A DNA stretch of 64,000 nt from Liopterus haemorrhoidalis (taxonomy: Eukaryota; Arthropoda; Insecta; Coleoptera; Dytiscidae): the NCBI GenBank assembly GCA_963971575.1, contig OZ020611.1:206378743-206442742 (forward strand). Reading direction: 5' to 3'. Every line of letters starts with the position of its first letter. The stretch's first letter is position 1. Below the pieces are notes generated by a model that saw nothing but the letters and a program-made list of their open reading frames with translations, made no database searches and was not told where the DNA came from. Positions 33,057 to 44,139 of this stretch are shown one piece after another. Made by a program: the position numbers and the translations under genes.

Positions 33057-33226
33057 GGTGTTGAAACTGCTGGACAAAGCCCACGGTTCAATGTCTCCCA
33101 TAGCCAGGTCACTCCTAAGTAAAAACTGGCCACACTAGCTACATATAGCGCCGAAACAAGCTTTTTTCGGTGCCTGGGCAAGATTTTATTATTGGGCCCC
33201 CTAAACACTATATAATACAATACAAT

Positions 33227-33457
33227 CAGTGACGGATCTTCGCATGAGACAAAAAAGACATTTGTCTTGGGCCCGTAATTTTCAAGGGCCCGGATTTGGG
33301 AGATGAGGTCTTTTTTTGCTCTTCACTTGGATTTGGGAGGTGAGGTCCTTTTTTTTACTCTTCACTTCAACGACTTTAGGTTGAGGGCTCGTAAAACATA
33401 GGTTGAAGGCCCGTAAATCATAGGTTGGGGGCCCGACGAAGGCTTGATCCGCCACTG
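33227..33457. mobile_element. hAT MITE with minisatellite core, 231 bp
   Basis: The ends CAGTGACGGATCTTCG and CTTGATCCGCCACTG are complementary with mismatches. The 8-bp duplication AATACAAT (33219-33226, 33458-33465) is perfect, although it lies in an AATAC repeat. The core holds two GGATTTGGGAGRTGAGGTCY, (T)n, GCTCTTCACTT units, the same minisatellite as at 21237-21537 in reverse orientation. Confidence 0.85.
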
Positions 33458-33465
33458 AATACAAT

Positions 33466-34790
33466 ACAATACAATACAAGACACCTTTATTTTCAAATAC
33501 TGATACATTTATGATACATTTTACATATAACATACGAATTTAAATACAAATGTTAACTAAAAGAAAGGTAAGCAGAAACTGCATTAAAGTGTCACAGAAG
33601 ATACAAGGCATCTTGTGGTGACACGATATTGTTACTATATTATAATACTAAATTAGCTCAGTAGATCATTATTTACTAAAAATATGAAAAATGAAAAAAT
33701 TTATAAATGGTGAAGAGTGAATTTATAAAATGCGGTGAATTTATAAAATTATTGAACTCTGAATAAGGCATCTCCATTAACCATATTTTGAAATGTTTAA
33801 TAAATTTATTTTTAATTGGGTGTAAGAGGTAAGATTTTAAATTGACAGGAAATGTATTATAAAATTTGGGTAATATTATTTCAAAATTTTTAGTAGCAAT
33901 ACGTTTTTTTTACTATAGTTAAGTTACTTAAACTATTTTCTTTACTTCTTGTGTTATAATTATGGGTAGGAAAAATTAGTTGATTAATAAGATATATTTG
34001 TTTTTTGTATGTAAGTAGTGACCTAAGGAAAGAAAATATAATTTGGATACATCAAATACTTTCGCTTCTTTAAATAGTTGTTCGGTGGAAAATCTGAATG
34101 GTTTATTAAATATAATTTTAAGGATAAGTTTTTGAGTAGATTTAAGTTTTACAGTAACCGATTTGGCAGCACCGCCCCAAGCTAAAATACCATACTTCAA
34201 TAGCGATTGAATTAGACCGAAGTAGATAATTTTAAGCGCGCTTAGTTTTAAACAAAATTTAAGATTTTTAAACAAATAGTTTAATTTTCTCAATTTATTA
34301 TTTAAACAGTCCACTTGCAATTTCCAAGTCATGGTACTATCAAATATAATACCTAAATATTTAATAGAATTATTAATGCAAATTTTATCATTGCAGTTGC
34401 AGCCGTGTAAAGTACAGTTTGTTGAATGTAAACTAAGAAACTTACCCGGCGGTAATTTATCTTTACGGCAAGCAAATGGCACTATAACGTTTTTTTTATA
34501 TTTAAGGATTATAAGTTCACATTTAATCACGCTTGTATTAATTTAAAGTTATTAGATATATTACGAAATATCACCCCAGGTATCACCTTCAACATAATAT
34601 ACTGTATCATCGCTAAATGAAATTAAGCTACCATCTACTTCTAGTGATAGTAGATCATTGATGTACAGTATAAACAGAAGGGGCCCAAGTACTGTGCCCT
34701 GCGGTATACCGCATGTCACAACTTCCGGATCACTCAGAGTGTCGTCTATGGAAGTATGCTGCATCCTATCACTCAAATAACTATTTAAAA
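33466..34790 (-). pseudogene. LINE reverse transcriptase, 5'-truncated
   Basis: The minus strand at 34561-34776 reads TCGIPQGTVLGPLLFILYIN followed by DLLSL, the LINE RT palm entry, then ISFSDDT where FADDT is expected. After a frameshift, 33976-34530 continues SIKYLGIIFDSTMTWKLQVD and FGLIQSLLKYGILAWGG. A 3' UTR ends with an AATAAAGGTGTCTTG-like signal and a (GTATT)n tail at about 33458-33490. The N-terminal half is lost. Confidence 0.88.
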
Positions 34791-36102
34791 GTTTGACAAA
34801 AATACAAGTGATGTCCTAAAAAAAATGTCTTCACTTCTAACATCCAAGTGGACTTAAAAAATACAATTATGTCCTCACTCAAATACAAATATTCTATTAT
34901 TATGTCAATATTTTCCTTTCTTGGCCACGGACTTGTGCCCCTGTTGCCCTTGCTTAAATACGGAAATGGATAATACATCACAATTTCATTTTTTTAAATA
35001 TTGATATAACCAGATATCCAAAACAGCTCTATTCTCACCCACCAAGAATTCAGATTAGAGTTTTCAATGTGGAGTAGCAAGCGATGTATAAGAGGGTGTT
35101 TCTTGAATATTGTTCAGGACGCTGAACTAGTCCGTTGAGATAACACTTTAAAAACTTCTCTTTTAGGGATGAGGAAAACTACACTATTTCATCGAGATTT
35201 TAAAAACAAGGACATATAAAATTCGCTTCAAGTGACAGTAGAATACGTGTCAAACGTTTGTAGTGACCTGAGATTAATTTTTCAAAATAATTTATAGCAA
35301 AAAACCTTCTTAAGAAATTAATATCGATTTCCGTCTATAACTTTTGAAGATATTGAATTTTTCAAAATAAAATAAAAAGAAGTTTCAATATCCTATAATA
35401 TTAAACTTCCCTATCGAAAGCGTTATTCGTCTTAGATACCAAATACTTCAGAGAATATTTTTCAGTAGTGTCAGTATTCTAATCTCGTCTAGTTTCCATT
35501 TATCTTGTCTTTGAAATTAATGTTTTGCGCGTGATTTTTAATTCACAGCCACGCATAGTTAAGCATTTTCTCACAGCATAACTACGTAATGTAATAGTGG
35601 ACCCACTTTAAAATAGTACTAGAGAACACATAATGAAATCATACTATCAAATTTCGTACGTAAATTACCATAATTGCTTTAGGGAAACTGTAATTCCAGC
35701 ATTTTAGAACGACTTAACGTAAAACATCGTTTAATTTATTTCGTGAAAATTAAAATCTATTTATAGGAGATATAGTATTAAGGTCTAAGCAATCTAACCA
35801 GTAAATATTAAAACTAATTTTGATCAAAGAATATCGGCTAAGATCATACAAGTGTTTGAAATTAACTGAATGTGCCACTTCCTTAAAATTTTCAATTTGT
35901 CGTACGCACGGTCTTTCTTGGGTTGTTGGCCGCCCAGGTGCAAAAACAATATCGGTGCCCTTATTAATTAAATATTATTTAATTTGATATTAATGTTTAC
36001 TTTCATATCTATATACAGGCTGTTGAATTGATCAGGTACATGTAGGGATTTACCATGTAAAAACCAATGAGGTAGTATAACATAGAGACTGAACGAGGAC
36101 GA
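34791..36102. other. Unassigned stretch with a minisatellite-bearing fragment at its left
   Basis: 34800-34900 contains AAGTGATGTCCTAAAAAAAA, GTCTTCACTTCTAACATCCA and TTATGTCCTCACTCAAATAC, the same minisatellite found in several hAT elements here, but I see no terminal repeats around it. The rest (about 34980-36102) is AT-rich and unrecognised. Confidence 0.4.
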
Positions 36103-36846
36103 GTTGTTATGAAGCCAACACTTCCTTAGGCGGGGAAACGGGGGTTGCCCCGAGGAGTTGTACAGTTTGCATACGTCAATGTTTTGCCGATAAGAATTGA
36201 AAGTAAAAATAATTTAATACTGTAAACTGCAAATTTTAATAAAATAAATTTCATAAATAATATTAAATTAACCTGAATTTATTAGTATATATTTAAGAAA
36301 AAAAGTTTAGTAGGCCCTGAATTTAAAATGTTAAATGGACAATTCTGTTAATATAAAAATAAATGAATTCCATGTCTATTTAGACACCTTTTTTTCTCGA
36401 TCATATTGTATAGCAATGCTTCAGACACTTTCTAAATTTAAAACGGGCATATATTACATCATTTATTCCATTATAAATTAAAATTTATCTGACAAATTAT
36501 AAAGATATATATCTATAATCAATGCTGGGTAAAATACTTTTCTGATGAATTCGAAGTACTGAATACAAATACTTTTTTTAAAGGAAAAACTATATGTAAC
36601 ATTTTACGTAGTTGAAATACAGTTCGCAACTCTTAAAATGCAATTTACGGCAATATTATTAAAAGTTGATGAAAAGTTAAAATAGTAAAATAGAAAAAAT
36701 AACACAACAAAACAATTATAAACACAATATGGCGCCGGCGTTTTTCTTAGCAATAGCTGAATAAAATAAATGTAAATTAGGCAACTTGTTATACTCCTCG
36801 GGGCAAATCCCCCTTTCGTCATCGCAGGGTCTTGGCTTCATAACAA
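36103..36846. mobile_element. Unclassified element with long imperfect inverted ends
   Basis: TTGTTATGAAGCCAACAC (36103-) and, complemented, TTGTTATGAAGCCAAGAC (-36846) match at 17 of 18 bases. Further in, GGGTTGCCCCGAGGAGTTGT pairs with ACTCCTCGGGGCAAATCCCC. I find no clear target duplication and no coding region in the 744 bp. It could be a MITE of an unknown family. Confidence 0.6.
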
Positions 36847-37447
36847 ACAATGCTGAGGCATAGAGCGTGCTGAGTCTATTTATATGACGTCAATGGTAAA
36901 TAGTGACCACGATTTTGAAATGAGGTTATGTTCAATAATAAAATATGTCCGAGCCTTAAGAAACACAGACTGTGCGAAATATGTGCGAAATATGTGGCGC
37001 CCGCTCCTGGCCCAGGTAGGGTAGGAGTACACGACGACATACAAGGGTTGACTTTGAAATGTCAAAAATATAATTGTATGAGAATTTAATTTTATAAAAT
37101 AAGGTCAGGTTCTTGGTTCAGTTGCGTTGCCAGGAATGATAATAAAAAGAGAAAAAAAATATTATCAAAAAAACAACAACAAAAATAATTTGTACAAAAA
37201 ATTTAAACAATTATAATTGGTGCAGACTACAACAATTAATAGCGGTAAGCGCAGCGGTGAAGACGGTCGATTACACTGTAAATTAATCCTACAACAAGTT
37301 TATAAAAAATCTTGACTGTAAATTTAAAGAAAAAAATTATATTAAAAGTCTACAAAAAATTATGAATTTAAATGATTTCTCAACGCAAAATGTTGAGTAA
37401 TGGGTACAGCTCTATTAGTAAATTTAAAACAAATATAATAGGCTAAA
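36847..37447. other. Unassigned stretch
   Basis: TGTGCGAAATATG is doubled near 36971. No gene recognised. The right part may belong to the decayed mariner that follows. Confidence 0.3.
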
Positions 37448-38040
37448 TTAAACAAATAAAAAATTATTTAAACAGAACGAACGACAGGTAGAAACGGTGA
37501 AACACGCGTTCGTTCTGAGTTGCAGTTGTTGTGTCAGTTGAATTTTATAAGCCTTCATCTTTAAATCATTGTTCAAAACTCGCCATGTTGGGCTTTGTGA
37601 AAGACCCAGTTGCTGTAAACGTCGAGAAATCGACATATTTAGGTTTTCATCAACACTTCACGAACCATAGCAATATGCTCTTGCGAACGACCACTACGAG
37701 CGTATTGTAATAATAATTATAATAATAATAATATTTATTAAATAGCTTAATATTGTCCTCTTGCTTCATCTTTTACCGAACCAGTTTGCTTTAATTTTCC
37801 CACAAATCTATAGATATTTCGCTTAGATGGACGATTATGCAAACCGTAATGTCACGTAATTTTCTAAACACTTTTAATTGAACGCCCATTTTCATAAAAT
37901 AATTCAACAATTTAAATTTGCGTTGTTCTACTGTATACGACTTCATTATTAAAAAGTCATACGTTCTACTTTCCAAATAGCAAAGGAACCGGACACATAC
38001 AGTGCGCCATCTGTGAGATGGCGCACCTTACTAAAAATGG
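37448..38040 (-). pseudogene. mariner-type transposase N-terminal remnant (DUF4817 class)
   Basis: The minus strand from about 37949 reads MKSYTVEQRKFKLLNYFMKM and, in a shifted frame, RKLRDHYGLHNRPSKRNI-like sequence. After an AT-rich insertion at 37700-37735 it gives GRSQEHIAMVRE, MSISRRLQQLGLSQSPTWRV and NDLKMKAYKIQLTQQLQ. These are the two DNA-binding helix-turn-helix parts of a Tc1/mariner transposase. The catalytic domain is gone. Upstream at 38002-38026 an 11-bp perfect hairpin (GTGCGCCATCT with AGATGGCGCAC) lies in the probable 5' leader. Confidence 0.78.
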
Positions 38041-39002
38041 CGCTCAATTTGTAAGACCCTTTATTTTTAGATACAACGAATATCATCTATCCCATTCTAA
38101 TAATAATTAGAATGTACTTTGCATGTGCTATTTTTAGGTTTGCATAATTAAATACTTGCAAATAATCATTATATCTTGTCGAGTTATCGTCGATGATTTA
38201 ATCGCTGAGAATTGGCCGTCACCAAATTGACTGTTACCGAGTTAAGGGTGTTTTAAATTATACTTTTCACTACACTTTCAAACTTCTGACTTGTAAATTT
38301 TTTTCTGAAGTAAAAAGCGACAAAAATAGGCATTCAACACTTTCTGTCTTTTGTAACTTTTCACTTCCAACTTAAGAATTTGAAGTGACAGAAAAAGGTA
38401 TGGTTATAATAACCAATTTATTAATATCGTTGAATTATGCTAGTTTATATTGAATTATAGTAACCATTACTATAATTGTATAAGGGCATGACCGTCGTAC
38501 AAATGACAATAATTTGTAACACGTCTGCCGGGATCTGTTAAGACTAACTTTTGACAACTCTATATGTATAACCGTTGTATTGTATATGAATCAGGGCTCG
38601 GACGTTTGAGGCAAATCTGCACTAACGACATTATTAATGAGATGTTCATAGACGTAGAAAAATTCACAATTATTAAATAAAAACATTTCTTTTAAAGCAA
38701 ACGTCAAATACATTCAAACCTGTAATATTTTAAACTGTTATTTAATCTGTATAAACTTTGCAAGTCCTGTCAACCATTTATTTTTCTTCTGAACTGTGAA
38801 CAGAGCTGAACAATAATTCTTATAGGTATTTAGATATAGAGCATATACTTTCAACACTTCTTGAATCTATCTACTAATATTCACTTTTTTACAATAATAA
38901 TAATTATAACATTTTTAAAATATATTTCTTTCTGAAAGAAAAATTTGTTGACATTTTTCTTATTATTGCTATTTATATTTTTATTATTTTGGAGATATTA
39001 AA
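38041..39002. other. Unassigned AT-rich stretch
   Basis: No motif or element ends identified. The right part probably includes the upstream region of the hAT gene that follows. Confidence 0.35.
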
Positions 39003-39185
39003 ATGGCTGAATTAAATTTTTTGCAACAGCTTTTAACAGAATATGGATTTACTGATCATTTTCAAGTTATTAACGAAAAACAACTGTTTTGTATACTTTG
39101 TAAAATATATATAATATGCACAAAAATAAATCATTTAACTCAACACGTCATTGGAAAGATACATAGAACTAATGTCGATGGATTA

Positions 39186-39787
39186 TGCCCTTTTCACACT
39201 AGATCTTTAAGACGAGTGAACTTTAAGTTCACTGATGTTTAAGATCGGTATGCTTTCACACTTGATGTTTAAATCTCTGGTGCTGTCATCAGCTACAGTA
39301 ATTTTGTCCTTAAGTTACCGTCATGAAATTACCAGTTTTGAACTGTGTGCGCAGACGCACATTTTGAATTATTATAAACAAATATAGATATTTCATTTAA
39401 TTCTACAATAAAGACACTACAATAAAGAATATATTGCACCTGTATTAACATGTAAGTCGATACATTTTATCTCAATTATTGTAGTTCTGTATTTTATTAA
39501 ACACATTATTAAAATAAATAATTTTATTATAACAATAAGTATAAACTTCTTATAACGTCGATATTATACAGTATTCTTGTTTATGATAATATAAAATGTT
39601 GACAGCACAAATTCAAGGAGTATTTTTTTATAATACAAATTAAGTTGGCAATGCGGGCGCAGTTTAAGACGCAGATCTCTGTCTTAAACATCGCTTGTGT
39701 TTAAGCGAGGCCGTACGGTTTCACATTAGCGTTTAAAGATACATTCACTTAAACATCCGATCTTAAAGATCTAGTGTGAAAAGGGTA
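39186..39787. mobile_element. Harbinger-type MITE, 602 bp
   Basis: TGCCCTTTTCACACTAGATC and the right end AGATCTAGTGTGAAAAGGGTA are inverted complements, with TTA at 39183-39185 and 39788-39790. Removing it rejoins the hAT reading frame (NVDG to LQDNFNTN), which supports the exact ends. Internal CTTAAACATC motifs recur near both ends. Non-coding. Confidence 0.85.
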
Positions 39788-39808
39788 TTACAAGATAATT
39801 TTAATACC

Positions 39809-39990
39809 AACCGGCGTAGCGTAGTGGTAACACATGCGCTCTGCGTTGCTAAGGTATCGGGTTCGAATCCCGTTCAGGCATGGAATGTTTCAAAGAATAA
39901 GAATTGTCCTGGTTAATTGCCGAAGCAACAAAGGCCATATAAAAAATTAAAACAAATATATCGTGACTACGGCCTTTATTTAAATAATAA
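39809..39990 (+). repeat. tRNA-derived SINE
   Basis: GGCGTAGCGTAGTGGTAACA holds an A-box (TAGCGTAGTGG), and 30 bp on GGGTTCGAATCCCG gives a perfect B-box. The ~72-bp head resembles a tRNA but lacks a convincing folded acceptor stem. It is followed by an unrelated body ending near ACGGCCTTTATTTAAATAAT. It lies in the gap of the hAT relic. Transcription would be by RNA polymerase III. Ends approximate. Confidence 0.75.
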
Positions 39991-40386
39991 AATTGACGCA
40001 GACTTTAAATCCAGACCTTCGTATATTAACTCAAATTTATTCCGATGACTGCCCCGATTTTTTAAAACTATATTTTAATCAATATCGAAATTATTTTTGC
40101 AGAGCTCCCGTCATTACTTGTGAAATCGAAAGAACTTTTTCAAGATTTAAAAATATTCTTACGCCAAGCAGAAATAGTTTTTCTAACGAAAATTTAGAAC
40201 AAGTCTGTATTATAACTTGCAATTCTGATAAATTCATACAATTACCTTTTTTTATTCGGTGTTTTTTTTTCATATTTATCTTTTTGATCATCTATTTTTA
40301 TTAATATTTTCAAGTTGAAAACTATATATGAAAAACCTCAATACGGTGACTATGGTTGGTGTCTAACACAGAATTAGGGTCTTCAC

Positions 40387-40768
40387 CAGTGGCGCACCCA
40401 GGTATTTTTGTTGGGGGGGGGGGCGGAAGACAAAATTATTTAAATTATGAATAAAGTTCACACTTCTAAATTTCAAGTGATGATCTAAAAAAAAGGTCCT
40501 CGCTTCGGAAATACAAAGTGATGGCCTAAAACAAAAAAGGACCTGACTTCTAAAATACAAGTGATGACCTAAAAAAAGATCCTCGCTTCGGAAATACAAA
40601 GTGATGACCTAAACAAAAGGTCCTCACTTCTAAAATACAAGTGACGACCTAAAAAAAAAGATCCTCGTCTCTATTTTCTAGTGTGTTTGTGTGTTTTCAT
40701 TGTTATTTCCTTCCTTCTTAGGGGGGGGGGGGGCGGATCACCGGGCCCCTTCCCTGGGTACGCCACTG
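40387..40768. mobile_element. hAT MITE with minisatellite core, 382 bp
   Basis: The ends CAGTGGCGCACCCAGG and CCTGGGTACGCCACTG are inverted complements. The 8-bp duplication GTCTTCAC is perfect (40379-40386, 40769-40776). The interior has about five ~40-bp units such as AAGTGATGACCTAAAAAAAG then ATCCTCGCTTCGGAAATACA, plus G-runs near both ends. Confidence 0.92.
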
Positions 40769-40935
40769 GTCTTCACAGTTAAATTTAATTGGAATACAAG
40801 AGATTAGACTCATTATGAGCGTATTAAAAATGGATAAAGCACGAGTTTCGGTTTTGACAAGTTCGGCACATGAATAAAATGAATAGTTTTTACTGAAAAA
40901 AAACCATGCCGCTCGCAAGTGACAGTGACCGCTAA

Positions 40936-41888
40936 TGCCGAGTTTACATTGGTAGAGTAAAAGAGCTAGTAACTAGCGCCAGTAACTAGGAACTAGTTTA
41001 CTATCCCTGTGTAAACAGTTGACAATGTGACTAGTAGAGTACTAGCTTCTAGTAATTGGGCTAGGATAGCAGCTAGCTCGTCGACGTATTTACTAGCTAC
41101 TGTCTTTTCCCCCACTACGCAAAATTGATTCATTTCAAATTGGTGGCAAGCGGTAACCTGTCATAACAAATAGAAAAAAACCATAGCAGGTAAGTTACAA
41201 TTTATTTATATAAATTGCGTAACATTGATTTATTAATTGATGATTTTTGAAATAATCTGTGAAATAACTGCCTTTGATACAGCAAAAAGATGTTGTAGAC
41301 TACAATAACTATTTCCTGTGGCTAGGAAATAAAGCTTTAATTCCAATTTTATTTTTGCCGGAATCGCATCCCTTATTAGTGTATCAGTTCGTTGCATTAA
41401 TGGACTAATTAAATTTAATAGCCTATTAAAATCATCTGGTATCATTCTTAAACACAGTCTGTACTCTTTTTGAGCTTCCACGGCTAATTCACGAAATAGA
41501 AGGACTGATGCGCCATGGGTAGTTCTTCTATCAATCCATTTCTAATCCATTTTCGTTTAAGCTTATATTCTGTACCGATTACTTCAATAAGACAATCAAT
41601 TATTTCCTCCACAAGAAATGATGTAATTCAAAGTACCATTTTTTTAATGGCATCACGCCGGCGACCATGTATATCCACATTCATAAACTATTTTTTGCAA
41701 AAATATTATTTCACTACAAAATTACAGTGAAGATGTCAAATTTATTTTGACACTTACTATCCTGAAAATAAGATATGTATGTCAATTGCGTATGAACACC
41801 TACTATCCTGAAAATAAGATAGTAGAGTAAAGCGCGTAGTACTTGCGCTAGTTACTAGCTCTGTTACTCTACCAATGTAAACCCGGCA
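40936..41888 (-). mobile_element. PIF/Harbinger element, internally deleted
   Basis: TGCCGAGTTTACATTGGTAG and the right end CTACCAATGTAAACCCGGCA are near-perfect inverted repeats that extend about 46 bp (AGAGCTAGTAACTAGCGC). TAA flanks both sides (40933-40935, 41889-41891). It keeps the N-terminal part of a transposase gene on the minus strand. Confidence 0.92.
41233..41690 (-). pseudogene. Harbinger transposase, N-terminal part
   Basis: The minus strand has MNVDIHGRRRDAIKKMV near 41684, then LKRKWIRNGLIEELPMAHQS. In a shifted frame it has RELAVEAQKEYRLCLRMIPD, DFNRLLNLISPLMQRTDTLI and LELKLYFLATGNSYCSLQHL. The R-x-WxR, FLRM..F..LL..I.P.I and ALxLRFLATGxSxxSL pattern is the HARBI1 N-terminal region. 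The DDE catalytic part is missing. Confidence 0.85.
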
Positions 41889-41891
41889 TAA

Positions 41892-42594
41892 GGCCTAGCT
41901 ATATCCTAGCTCCATATATGATATATAATACCCAGATAATAGTCAGCGTAAAAACAGACTGTATCTATAATATAAAGCACATTAAAAAAGAAAAATTTTC
42001 TAATTAATTCTTATCATGATGGTAAGTAATGCACCGAAAATTATAACAACAATATATGTTTCACAAAAAAAAAAAAATGCATTTCTGCATGCGGAAATAA
42101 TTCCGGATGTTTCTCTTTGTTGCGGAAATGTAATTTAGGTCAAGTTCAGACTATTTCACATCTGCCTTAAATTTATTGGAGAACCAACATTAAATTAGTC
42201 CCTTGCTCGGAACTGAACCACTCACAACCACAACCACACGTACAGTGTTGTGAACTGAAATAAGCTTAACCAGAACTTAACGGAATATCTACCATTATTA
42301 ACGGTGATGCACCTTTACTAATTACTCCCAATTATAATATTGCGTATTATTATAGATTATGGTCCATCTTCAACTAGATAAACTATATTATAGCCAGGGA
42401 ACGGACACGATTATGCTTTTTGAGAAATATGTCGAACTGCAAATATATTCTATTGTTTCATCACATTCATTCTTCTGAAGATGGCCTAACACGCCGAAAT
42501 ATATTAAGTTTTAATAAAATATTTTGTGGAATATAACCAAGTGTATTATTTACTATATATTCTAATATATTTAATTAAATACAGTAAAAACTTG
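41892..42594. other. Unassigned stretch with a Penelope-like end signature
   Basis: At 42475-42505 CTGAAGATGGCCTAACACGC precedes CGAAATATATT, resembling the CTGANGA...CGAAA ends of Penelope-like elements, where hammerhead ribozyme cores occur. No coding part of such an element is present. The remainder is unrecognised. Confidence 0.3.
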
Positions 42595-43893
42595 TGCGAT
42601 GGCTACTTTTTAAGTTTTTATAAAAGATAAGAAAGAAAAAAAATTTTTTTTTTGAACCAACAGTTTTATTTCTTTTCAAAATATTCGCCTTTAAGATTTA
42701 TACACTTTTGCATGCGTTCATTCCAATTCTCGAAACATTTTTGCCACTCTGAAGTTGGTATCTCAAAAACATGGTTTTCGAAGGCTTCAACAGTTTTCTT
42801 GAGGTGATGAAAATCGCTGTCCACGCATTTTTTGTTTGACATTGGGGAACAAAACTAAGTCGGTAGGGGATAAATCAGGTCAATATGGGCATGAGACATT
42901 AATTCGATATTTTTCTCCTTCAAATAATCAATTGTTTGACATGTTGTGTGGGAGCTTGCATTGTCATGATGAAGAATGATGCGACGTTTTTGATTGTTTT
43001 TCCTGATTTTGTCGATGACTTCTGGCAAACAAATAGTTGCATGCCATTCAGCATTAACTGTTCTCCGATCCTCTAAAGGAATGGATGCGACATGTCCAGT
43101 ACAACCGAAGAAACAAGCGATCATATTATTAGCAGGGGCATCGTGAACGAACAACTTTTGTGGATTTCGGTTCATCTTGGAAGCCCCAAACAGTGGATTG
43201 TTGCTTAGTTTCCGGTTCTTATGAATAAATCCAAGTTTCGTCACCTGTAATGATGTTGTATACGGATTTTGCAGTGCCTAGGTTGAATTTTTTTAGCATT
43301 CCCTTACACCCATCAAGACGTGCCTATTTTTTGAGCTTCGGTCAAATTATGCGGAATCCATCGGGAACAGATCTTTTTCACAGCTAAATATTCATGCAAA
43401 ATCCAATGTATTGCAGTCTGCGATATACCAAAGGATGCCTCTATCTCACGGTAAGTCATATGCTAATCTTCTTCAATCATTTTACGCACAGCATCGATGT
43501 TTTTTTGAATCACAACCGATTTTGGTTGACCTTGACGGGATTCATCACTGACGGACGCACGACCACGATGAAATTCTGCAAACCAATTGTAAACAGTCTT
43601 TTCTGATGGTGCTTCATTACCAAAAGTTGAACGAAGCGAATTTATGCATTGTTGTTGAGTTAAGCCTTTACTATAATCGTAAAAAATCATTCAACGAAAA
43701 CCTTTACGAGTAATATCAATTTTTTTCACAAACTTGGTTTTGTAAACGCTCACTGTCACAAAGAACTTGGTCAATTTATAAGCTTCTACTGATTTCACAA
43801 TGACAAATGTCAAATTTTACGAATATAGTAATGACACATTTCAATATTGCCATCTAGTGGTCGTTTGTGAAAACATAAAAAATAACCCTCGTA
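42595..43893 (-). pseudogene. DD34D mariner (SETMAR-type), full length but decayed
   Basis: The right end, read on the minus strand, is TACGAGGGTTATTTTTTATG. The left end TGCGATGGCTACTTTTTAAG is a diverged counterpart. TA follows at 43894. The transposase reads FYDYSKGLTQQQCINSLRST, EAPSEKTVYNWFAEFHRGR and MTYREIEASFGISQTAIHW, and in another frame RIILHHDNASSHTT. Stops and frameshifts are frequent. The copy at 30415-31563 belongs to the same family. Confidence 0.88.
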
Positions 43894-43936
43894 TATACTG
43901 AATTGAAAACCACAATAAGATTATACATATTAATAC

Positions 43937-44131
43937 CAAGCGCGCACCCAGGGGGAGAGTGAAAAAGCCCGTGTACCTCCTACACGGGCATCCCCCCCCC
44001 CAACATATACAAAACACGTGTTTGTAGTGTTTCCGAGGCATATACTTGAATTCTAGAGTTCAAAACCTTTGTTTTAGTCATTTTTAAAACAGTTTTGTCT
44101 TCTGAGCTCCCCCCTCCAGGGTGCGCACCTG
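43937..44131. mobile_element. hAT MITE, 195 bp
   Basis: CAAGCGCGCACCCAGGGGGA and the complement of the right end (CAGGTGCGCACCCTGGAGGG) match well. The flanks ATTAATAC (43929-43936) and ATCACTAC (44132-44139) agree at 6 of 8. Inside, GCCCGTGTA and TACACGGGC make a short perfect hairpin near 43970-43992. Confidence 0.75.
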
Positions 44132-44139
44132 ATCACTAC

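Larger units (their letters stand above)
39003..40240 (+). pseudogene. hAT transposase relic: zinc finger and dimerisation domain only
   Basis: ATG at 39003 opens MAELNFLQQLLTEYGFTDHF, then LFCILCKIYIICTKINHLTQ and HVIGKIHRTN, a C-x2-C...H-x5-H finger like those at hAT N-termini. Reading resumes after a Harbinger MITE (39186-39787) and a SINE. At 40080-40220 the frame gives VITCEIERTFSRFKNILTPS and RNSFSNENLEQVCII, the hAT C-terminal dimerisation motif. The catalytic centre is deleted. No hAT termini or 8-bp duplication were found around it. Confidence 0.72.

Noticed and set aside
39809..39882. Functional tRNA gene
   Set aside because: A- and B-boxes are good, but the acceptor and anticodon stems do not pair convincingly and unrelated sequence follows, so it is a SINE head.
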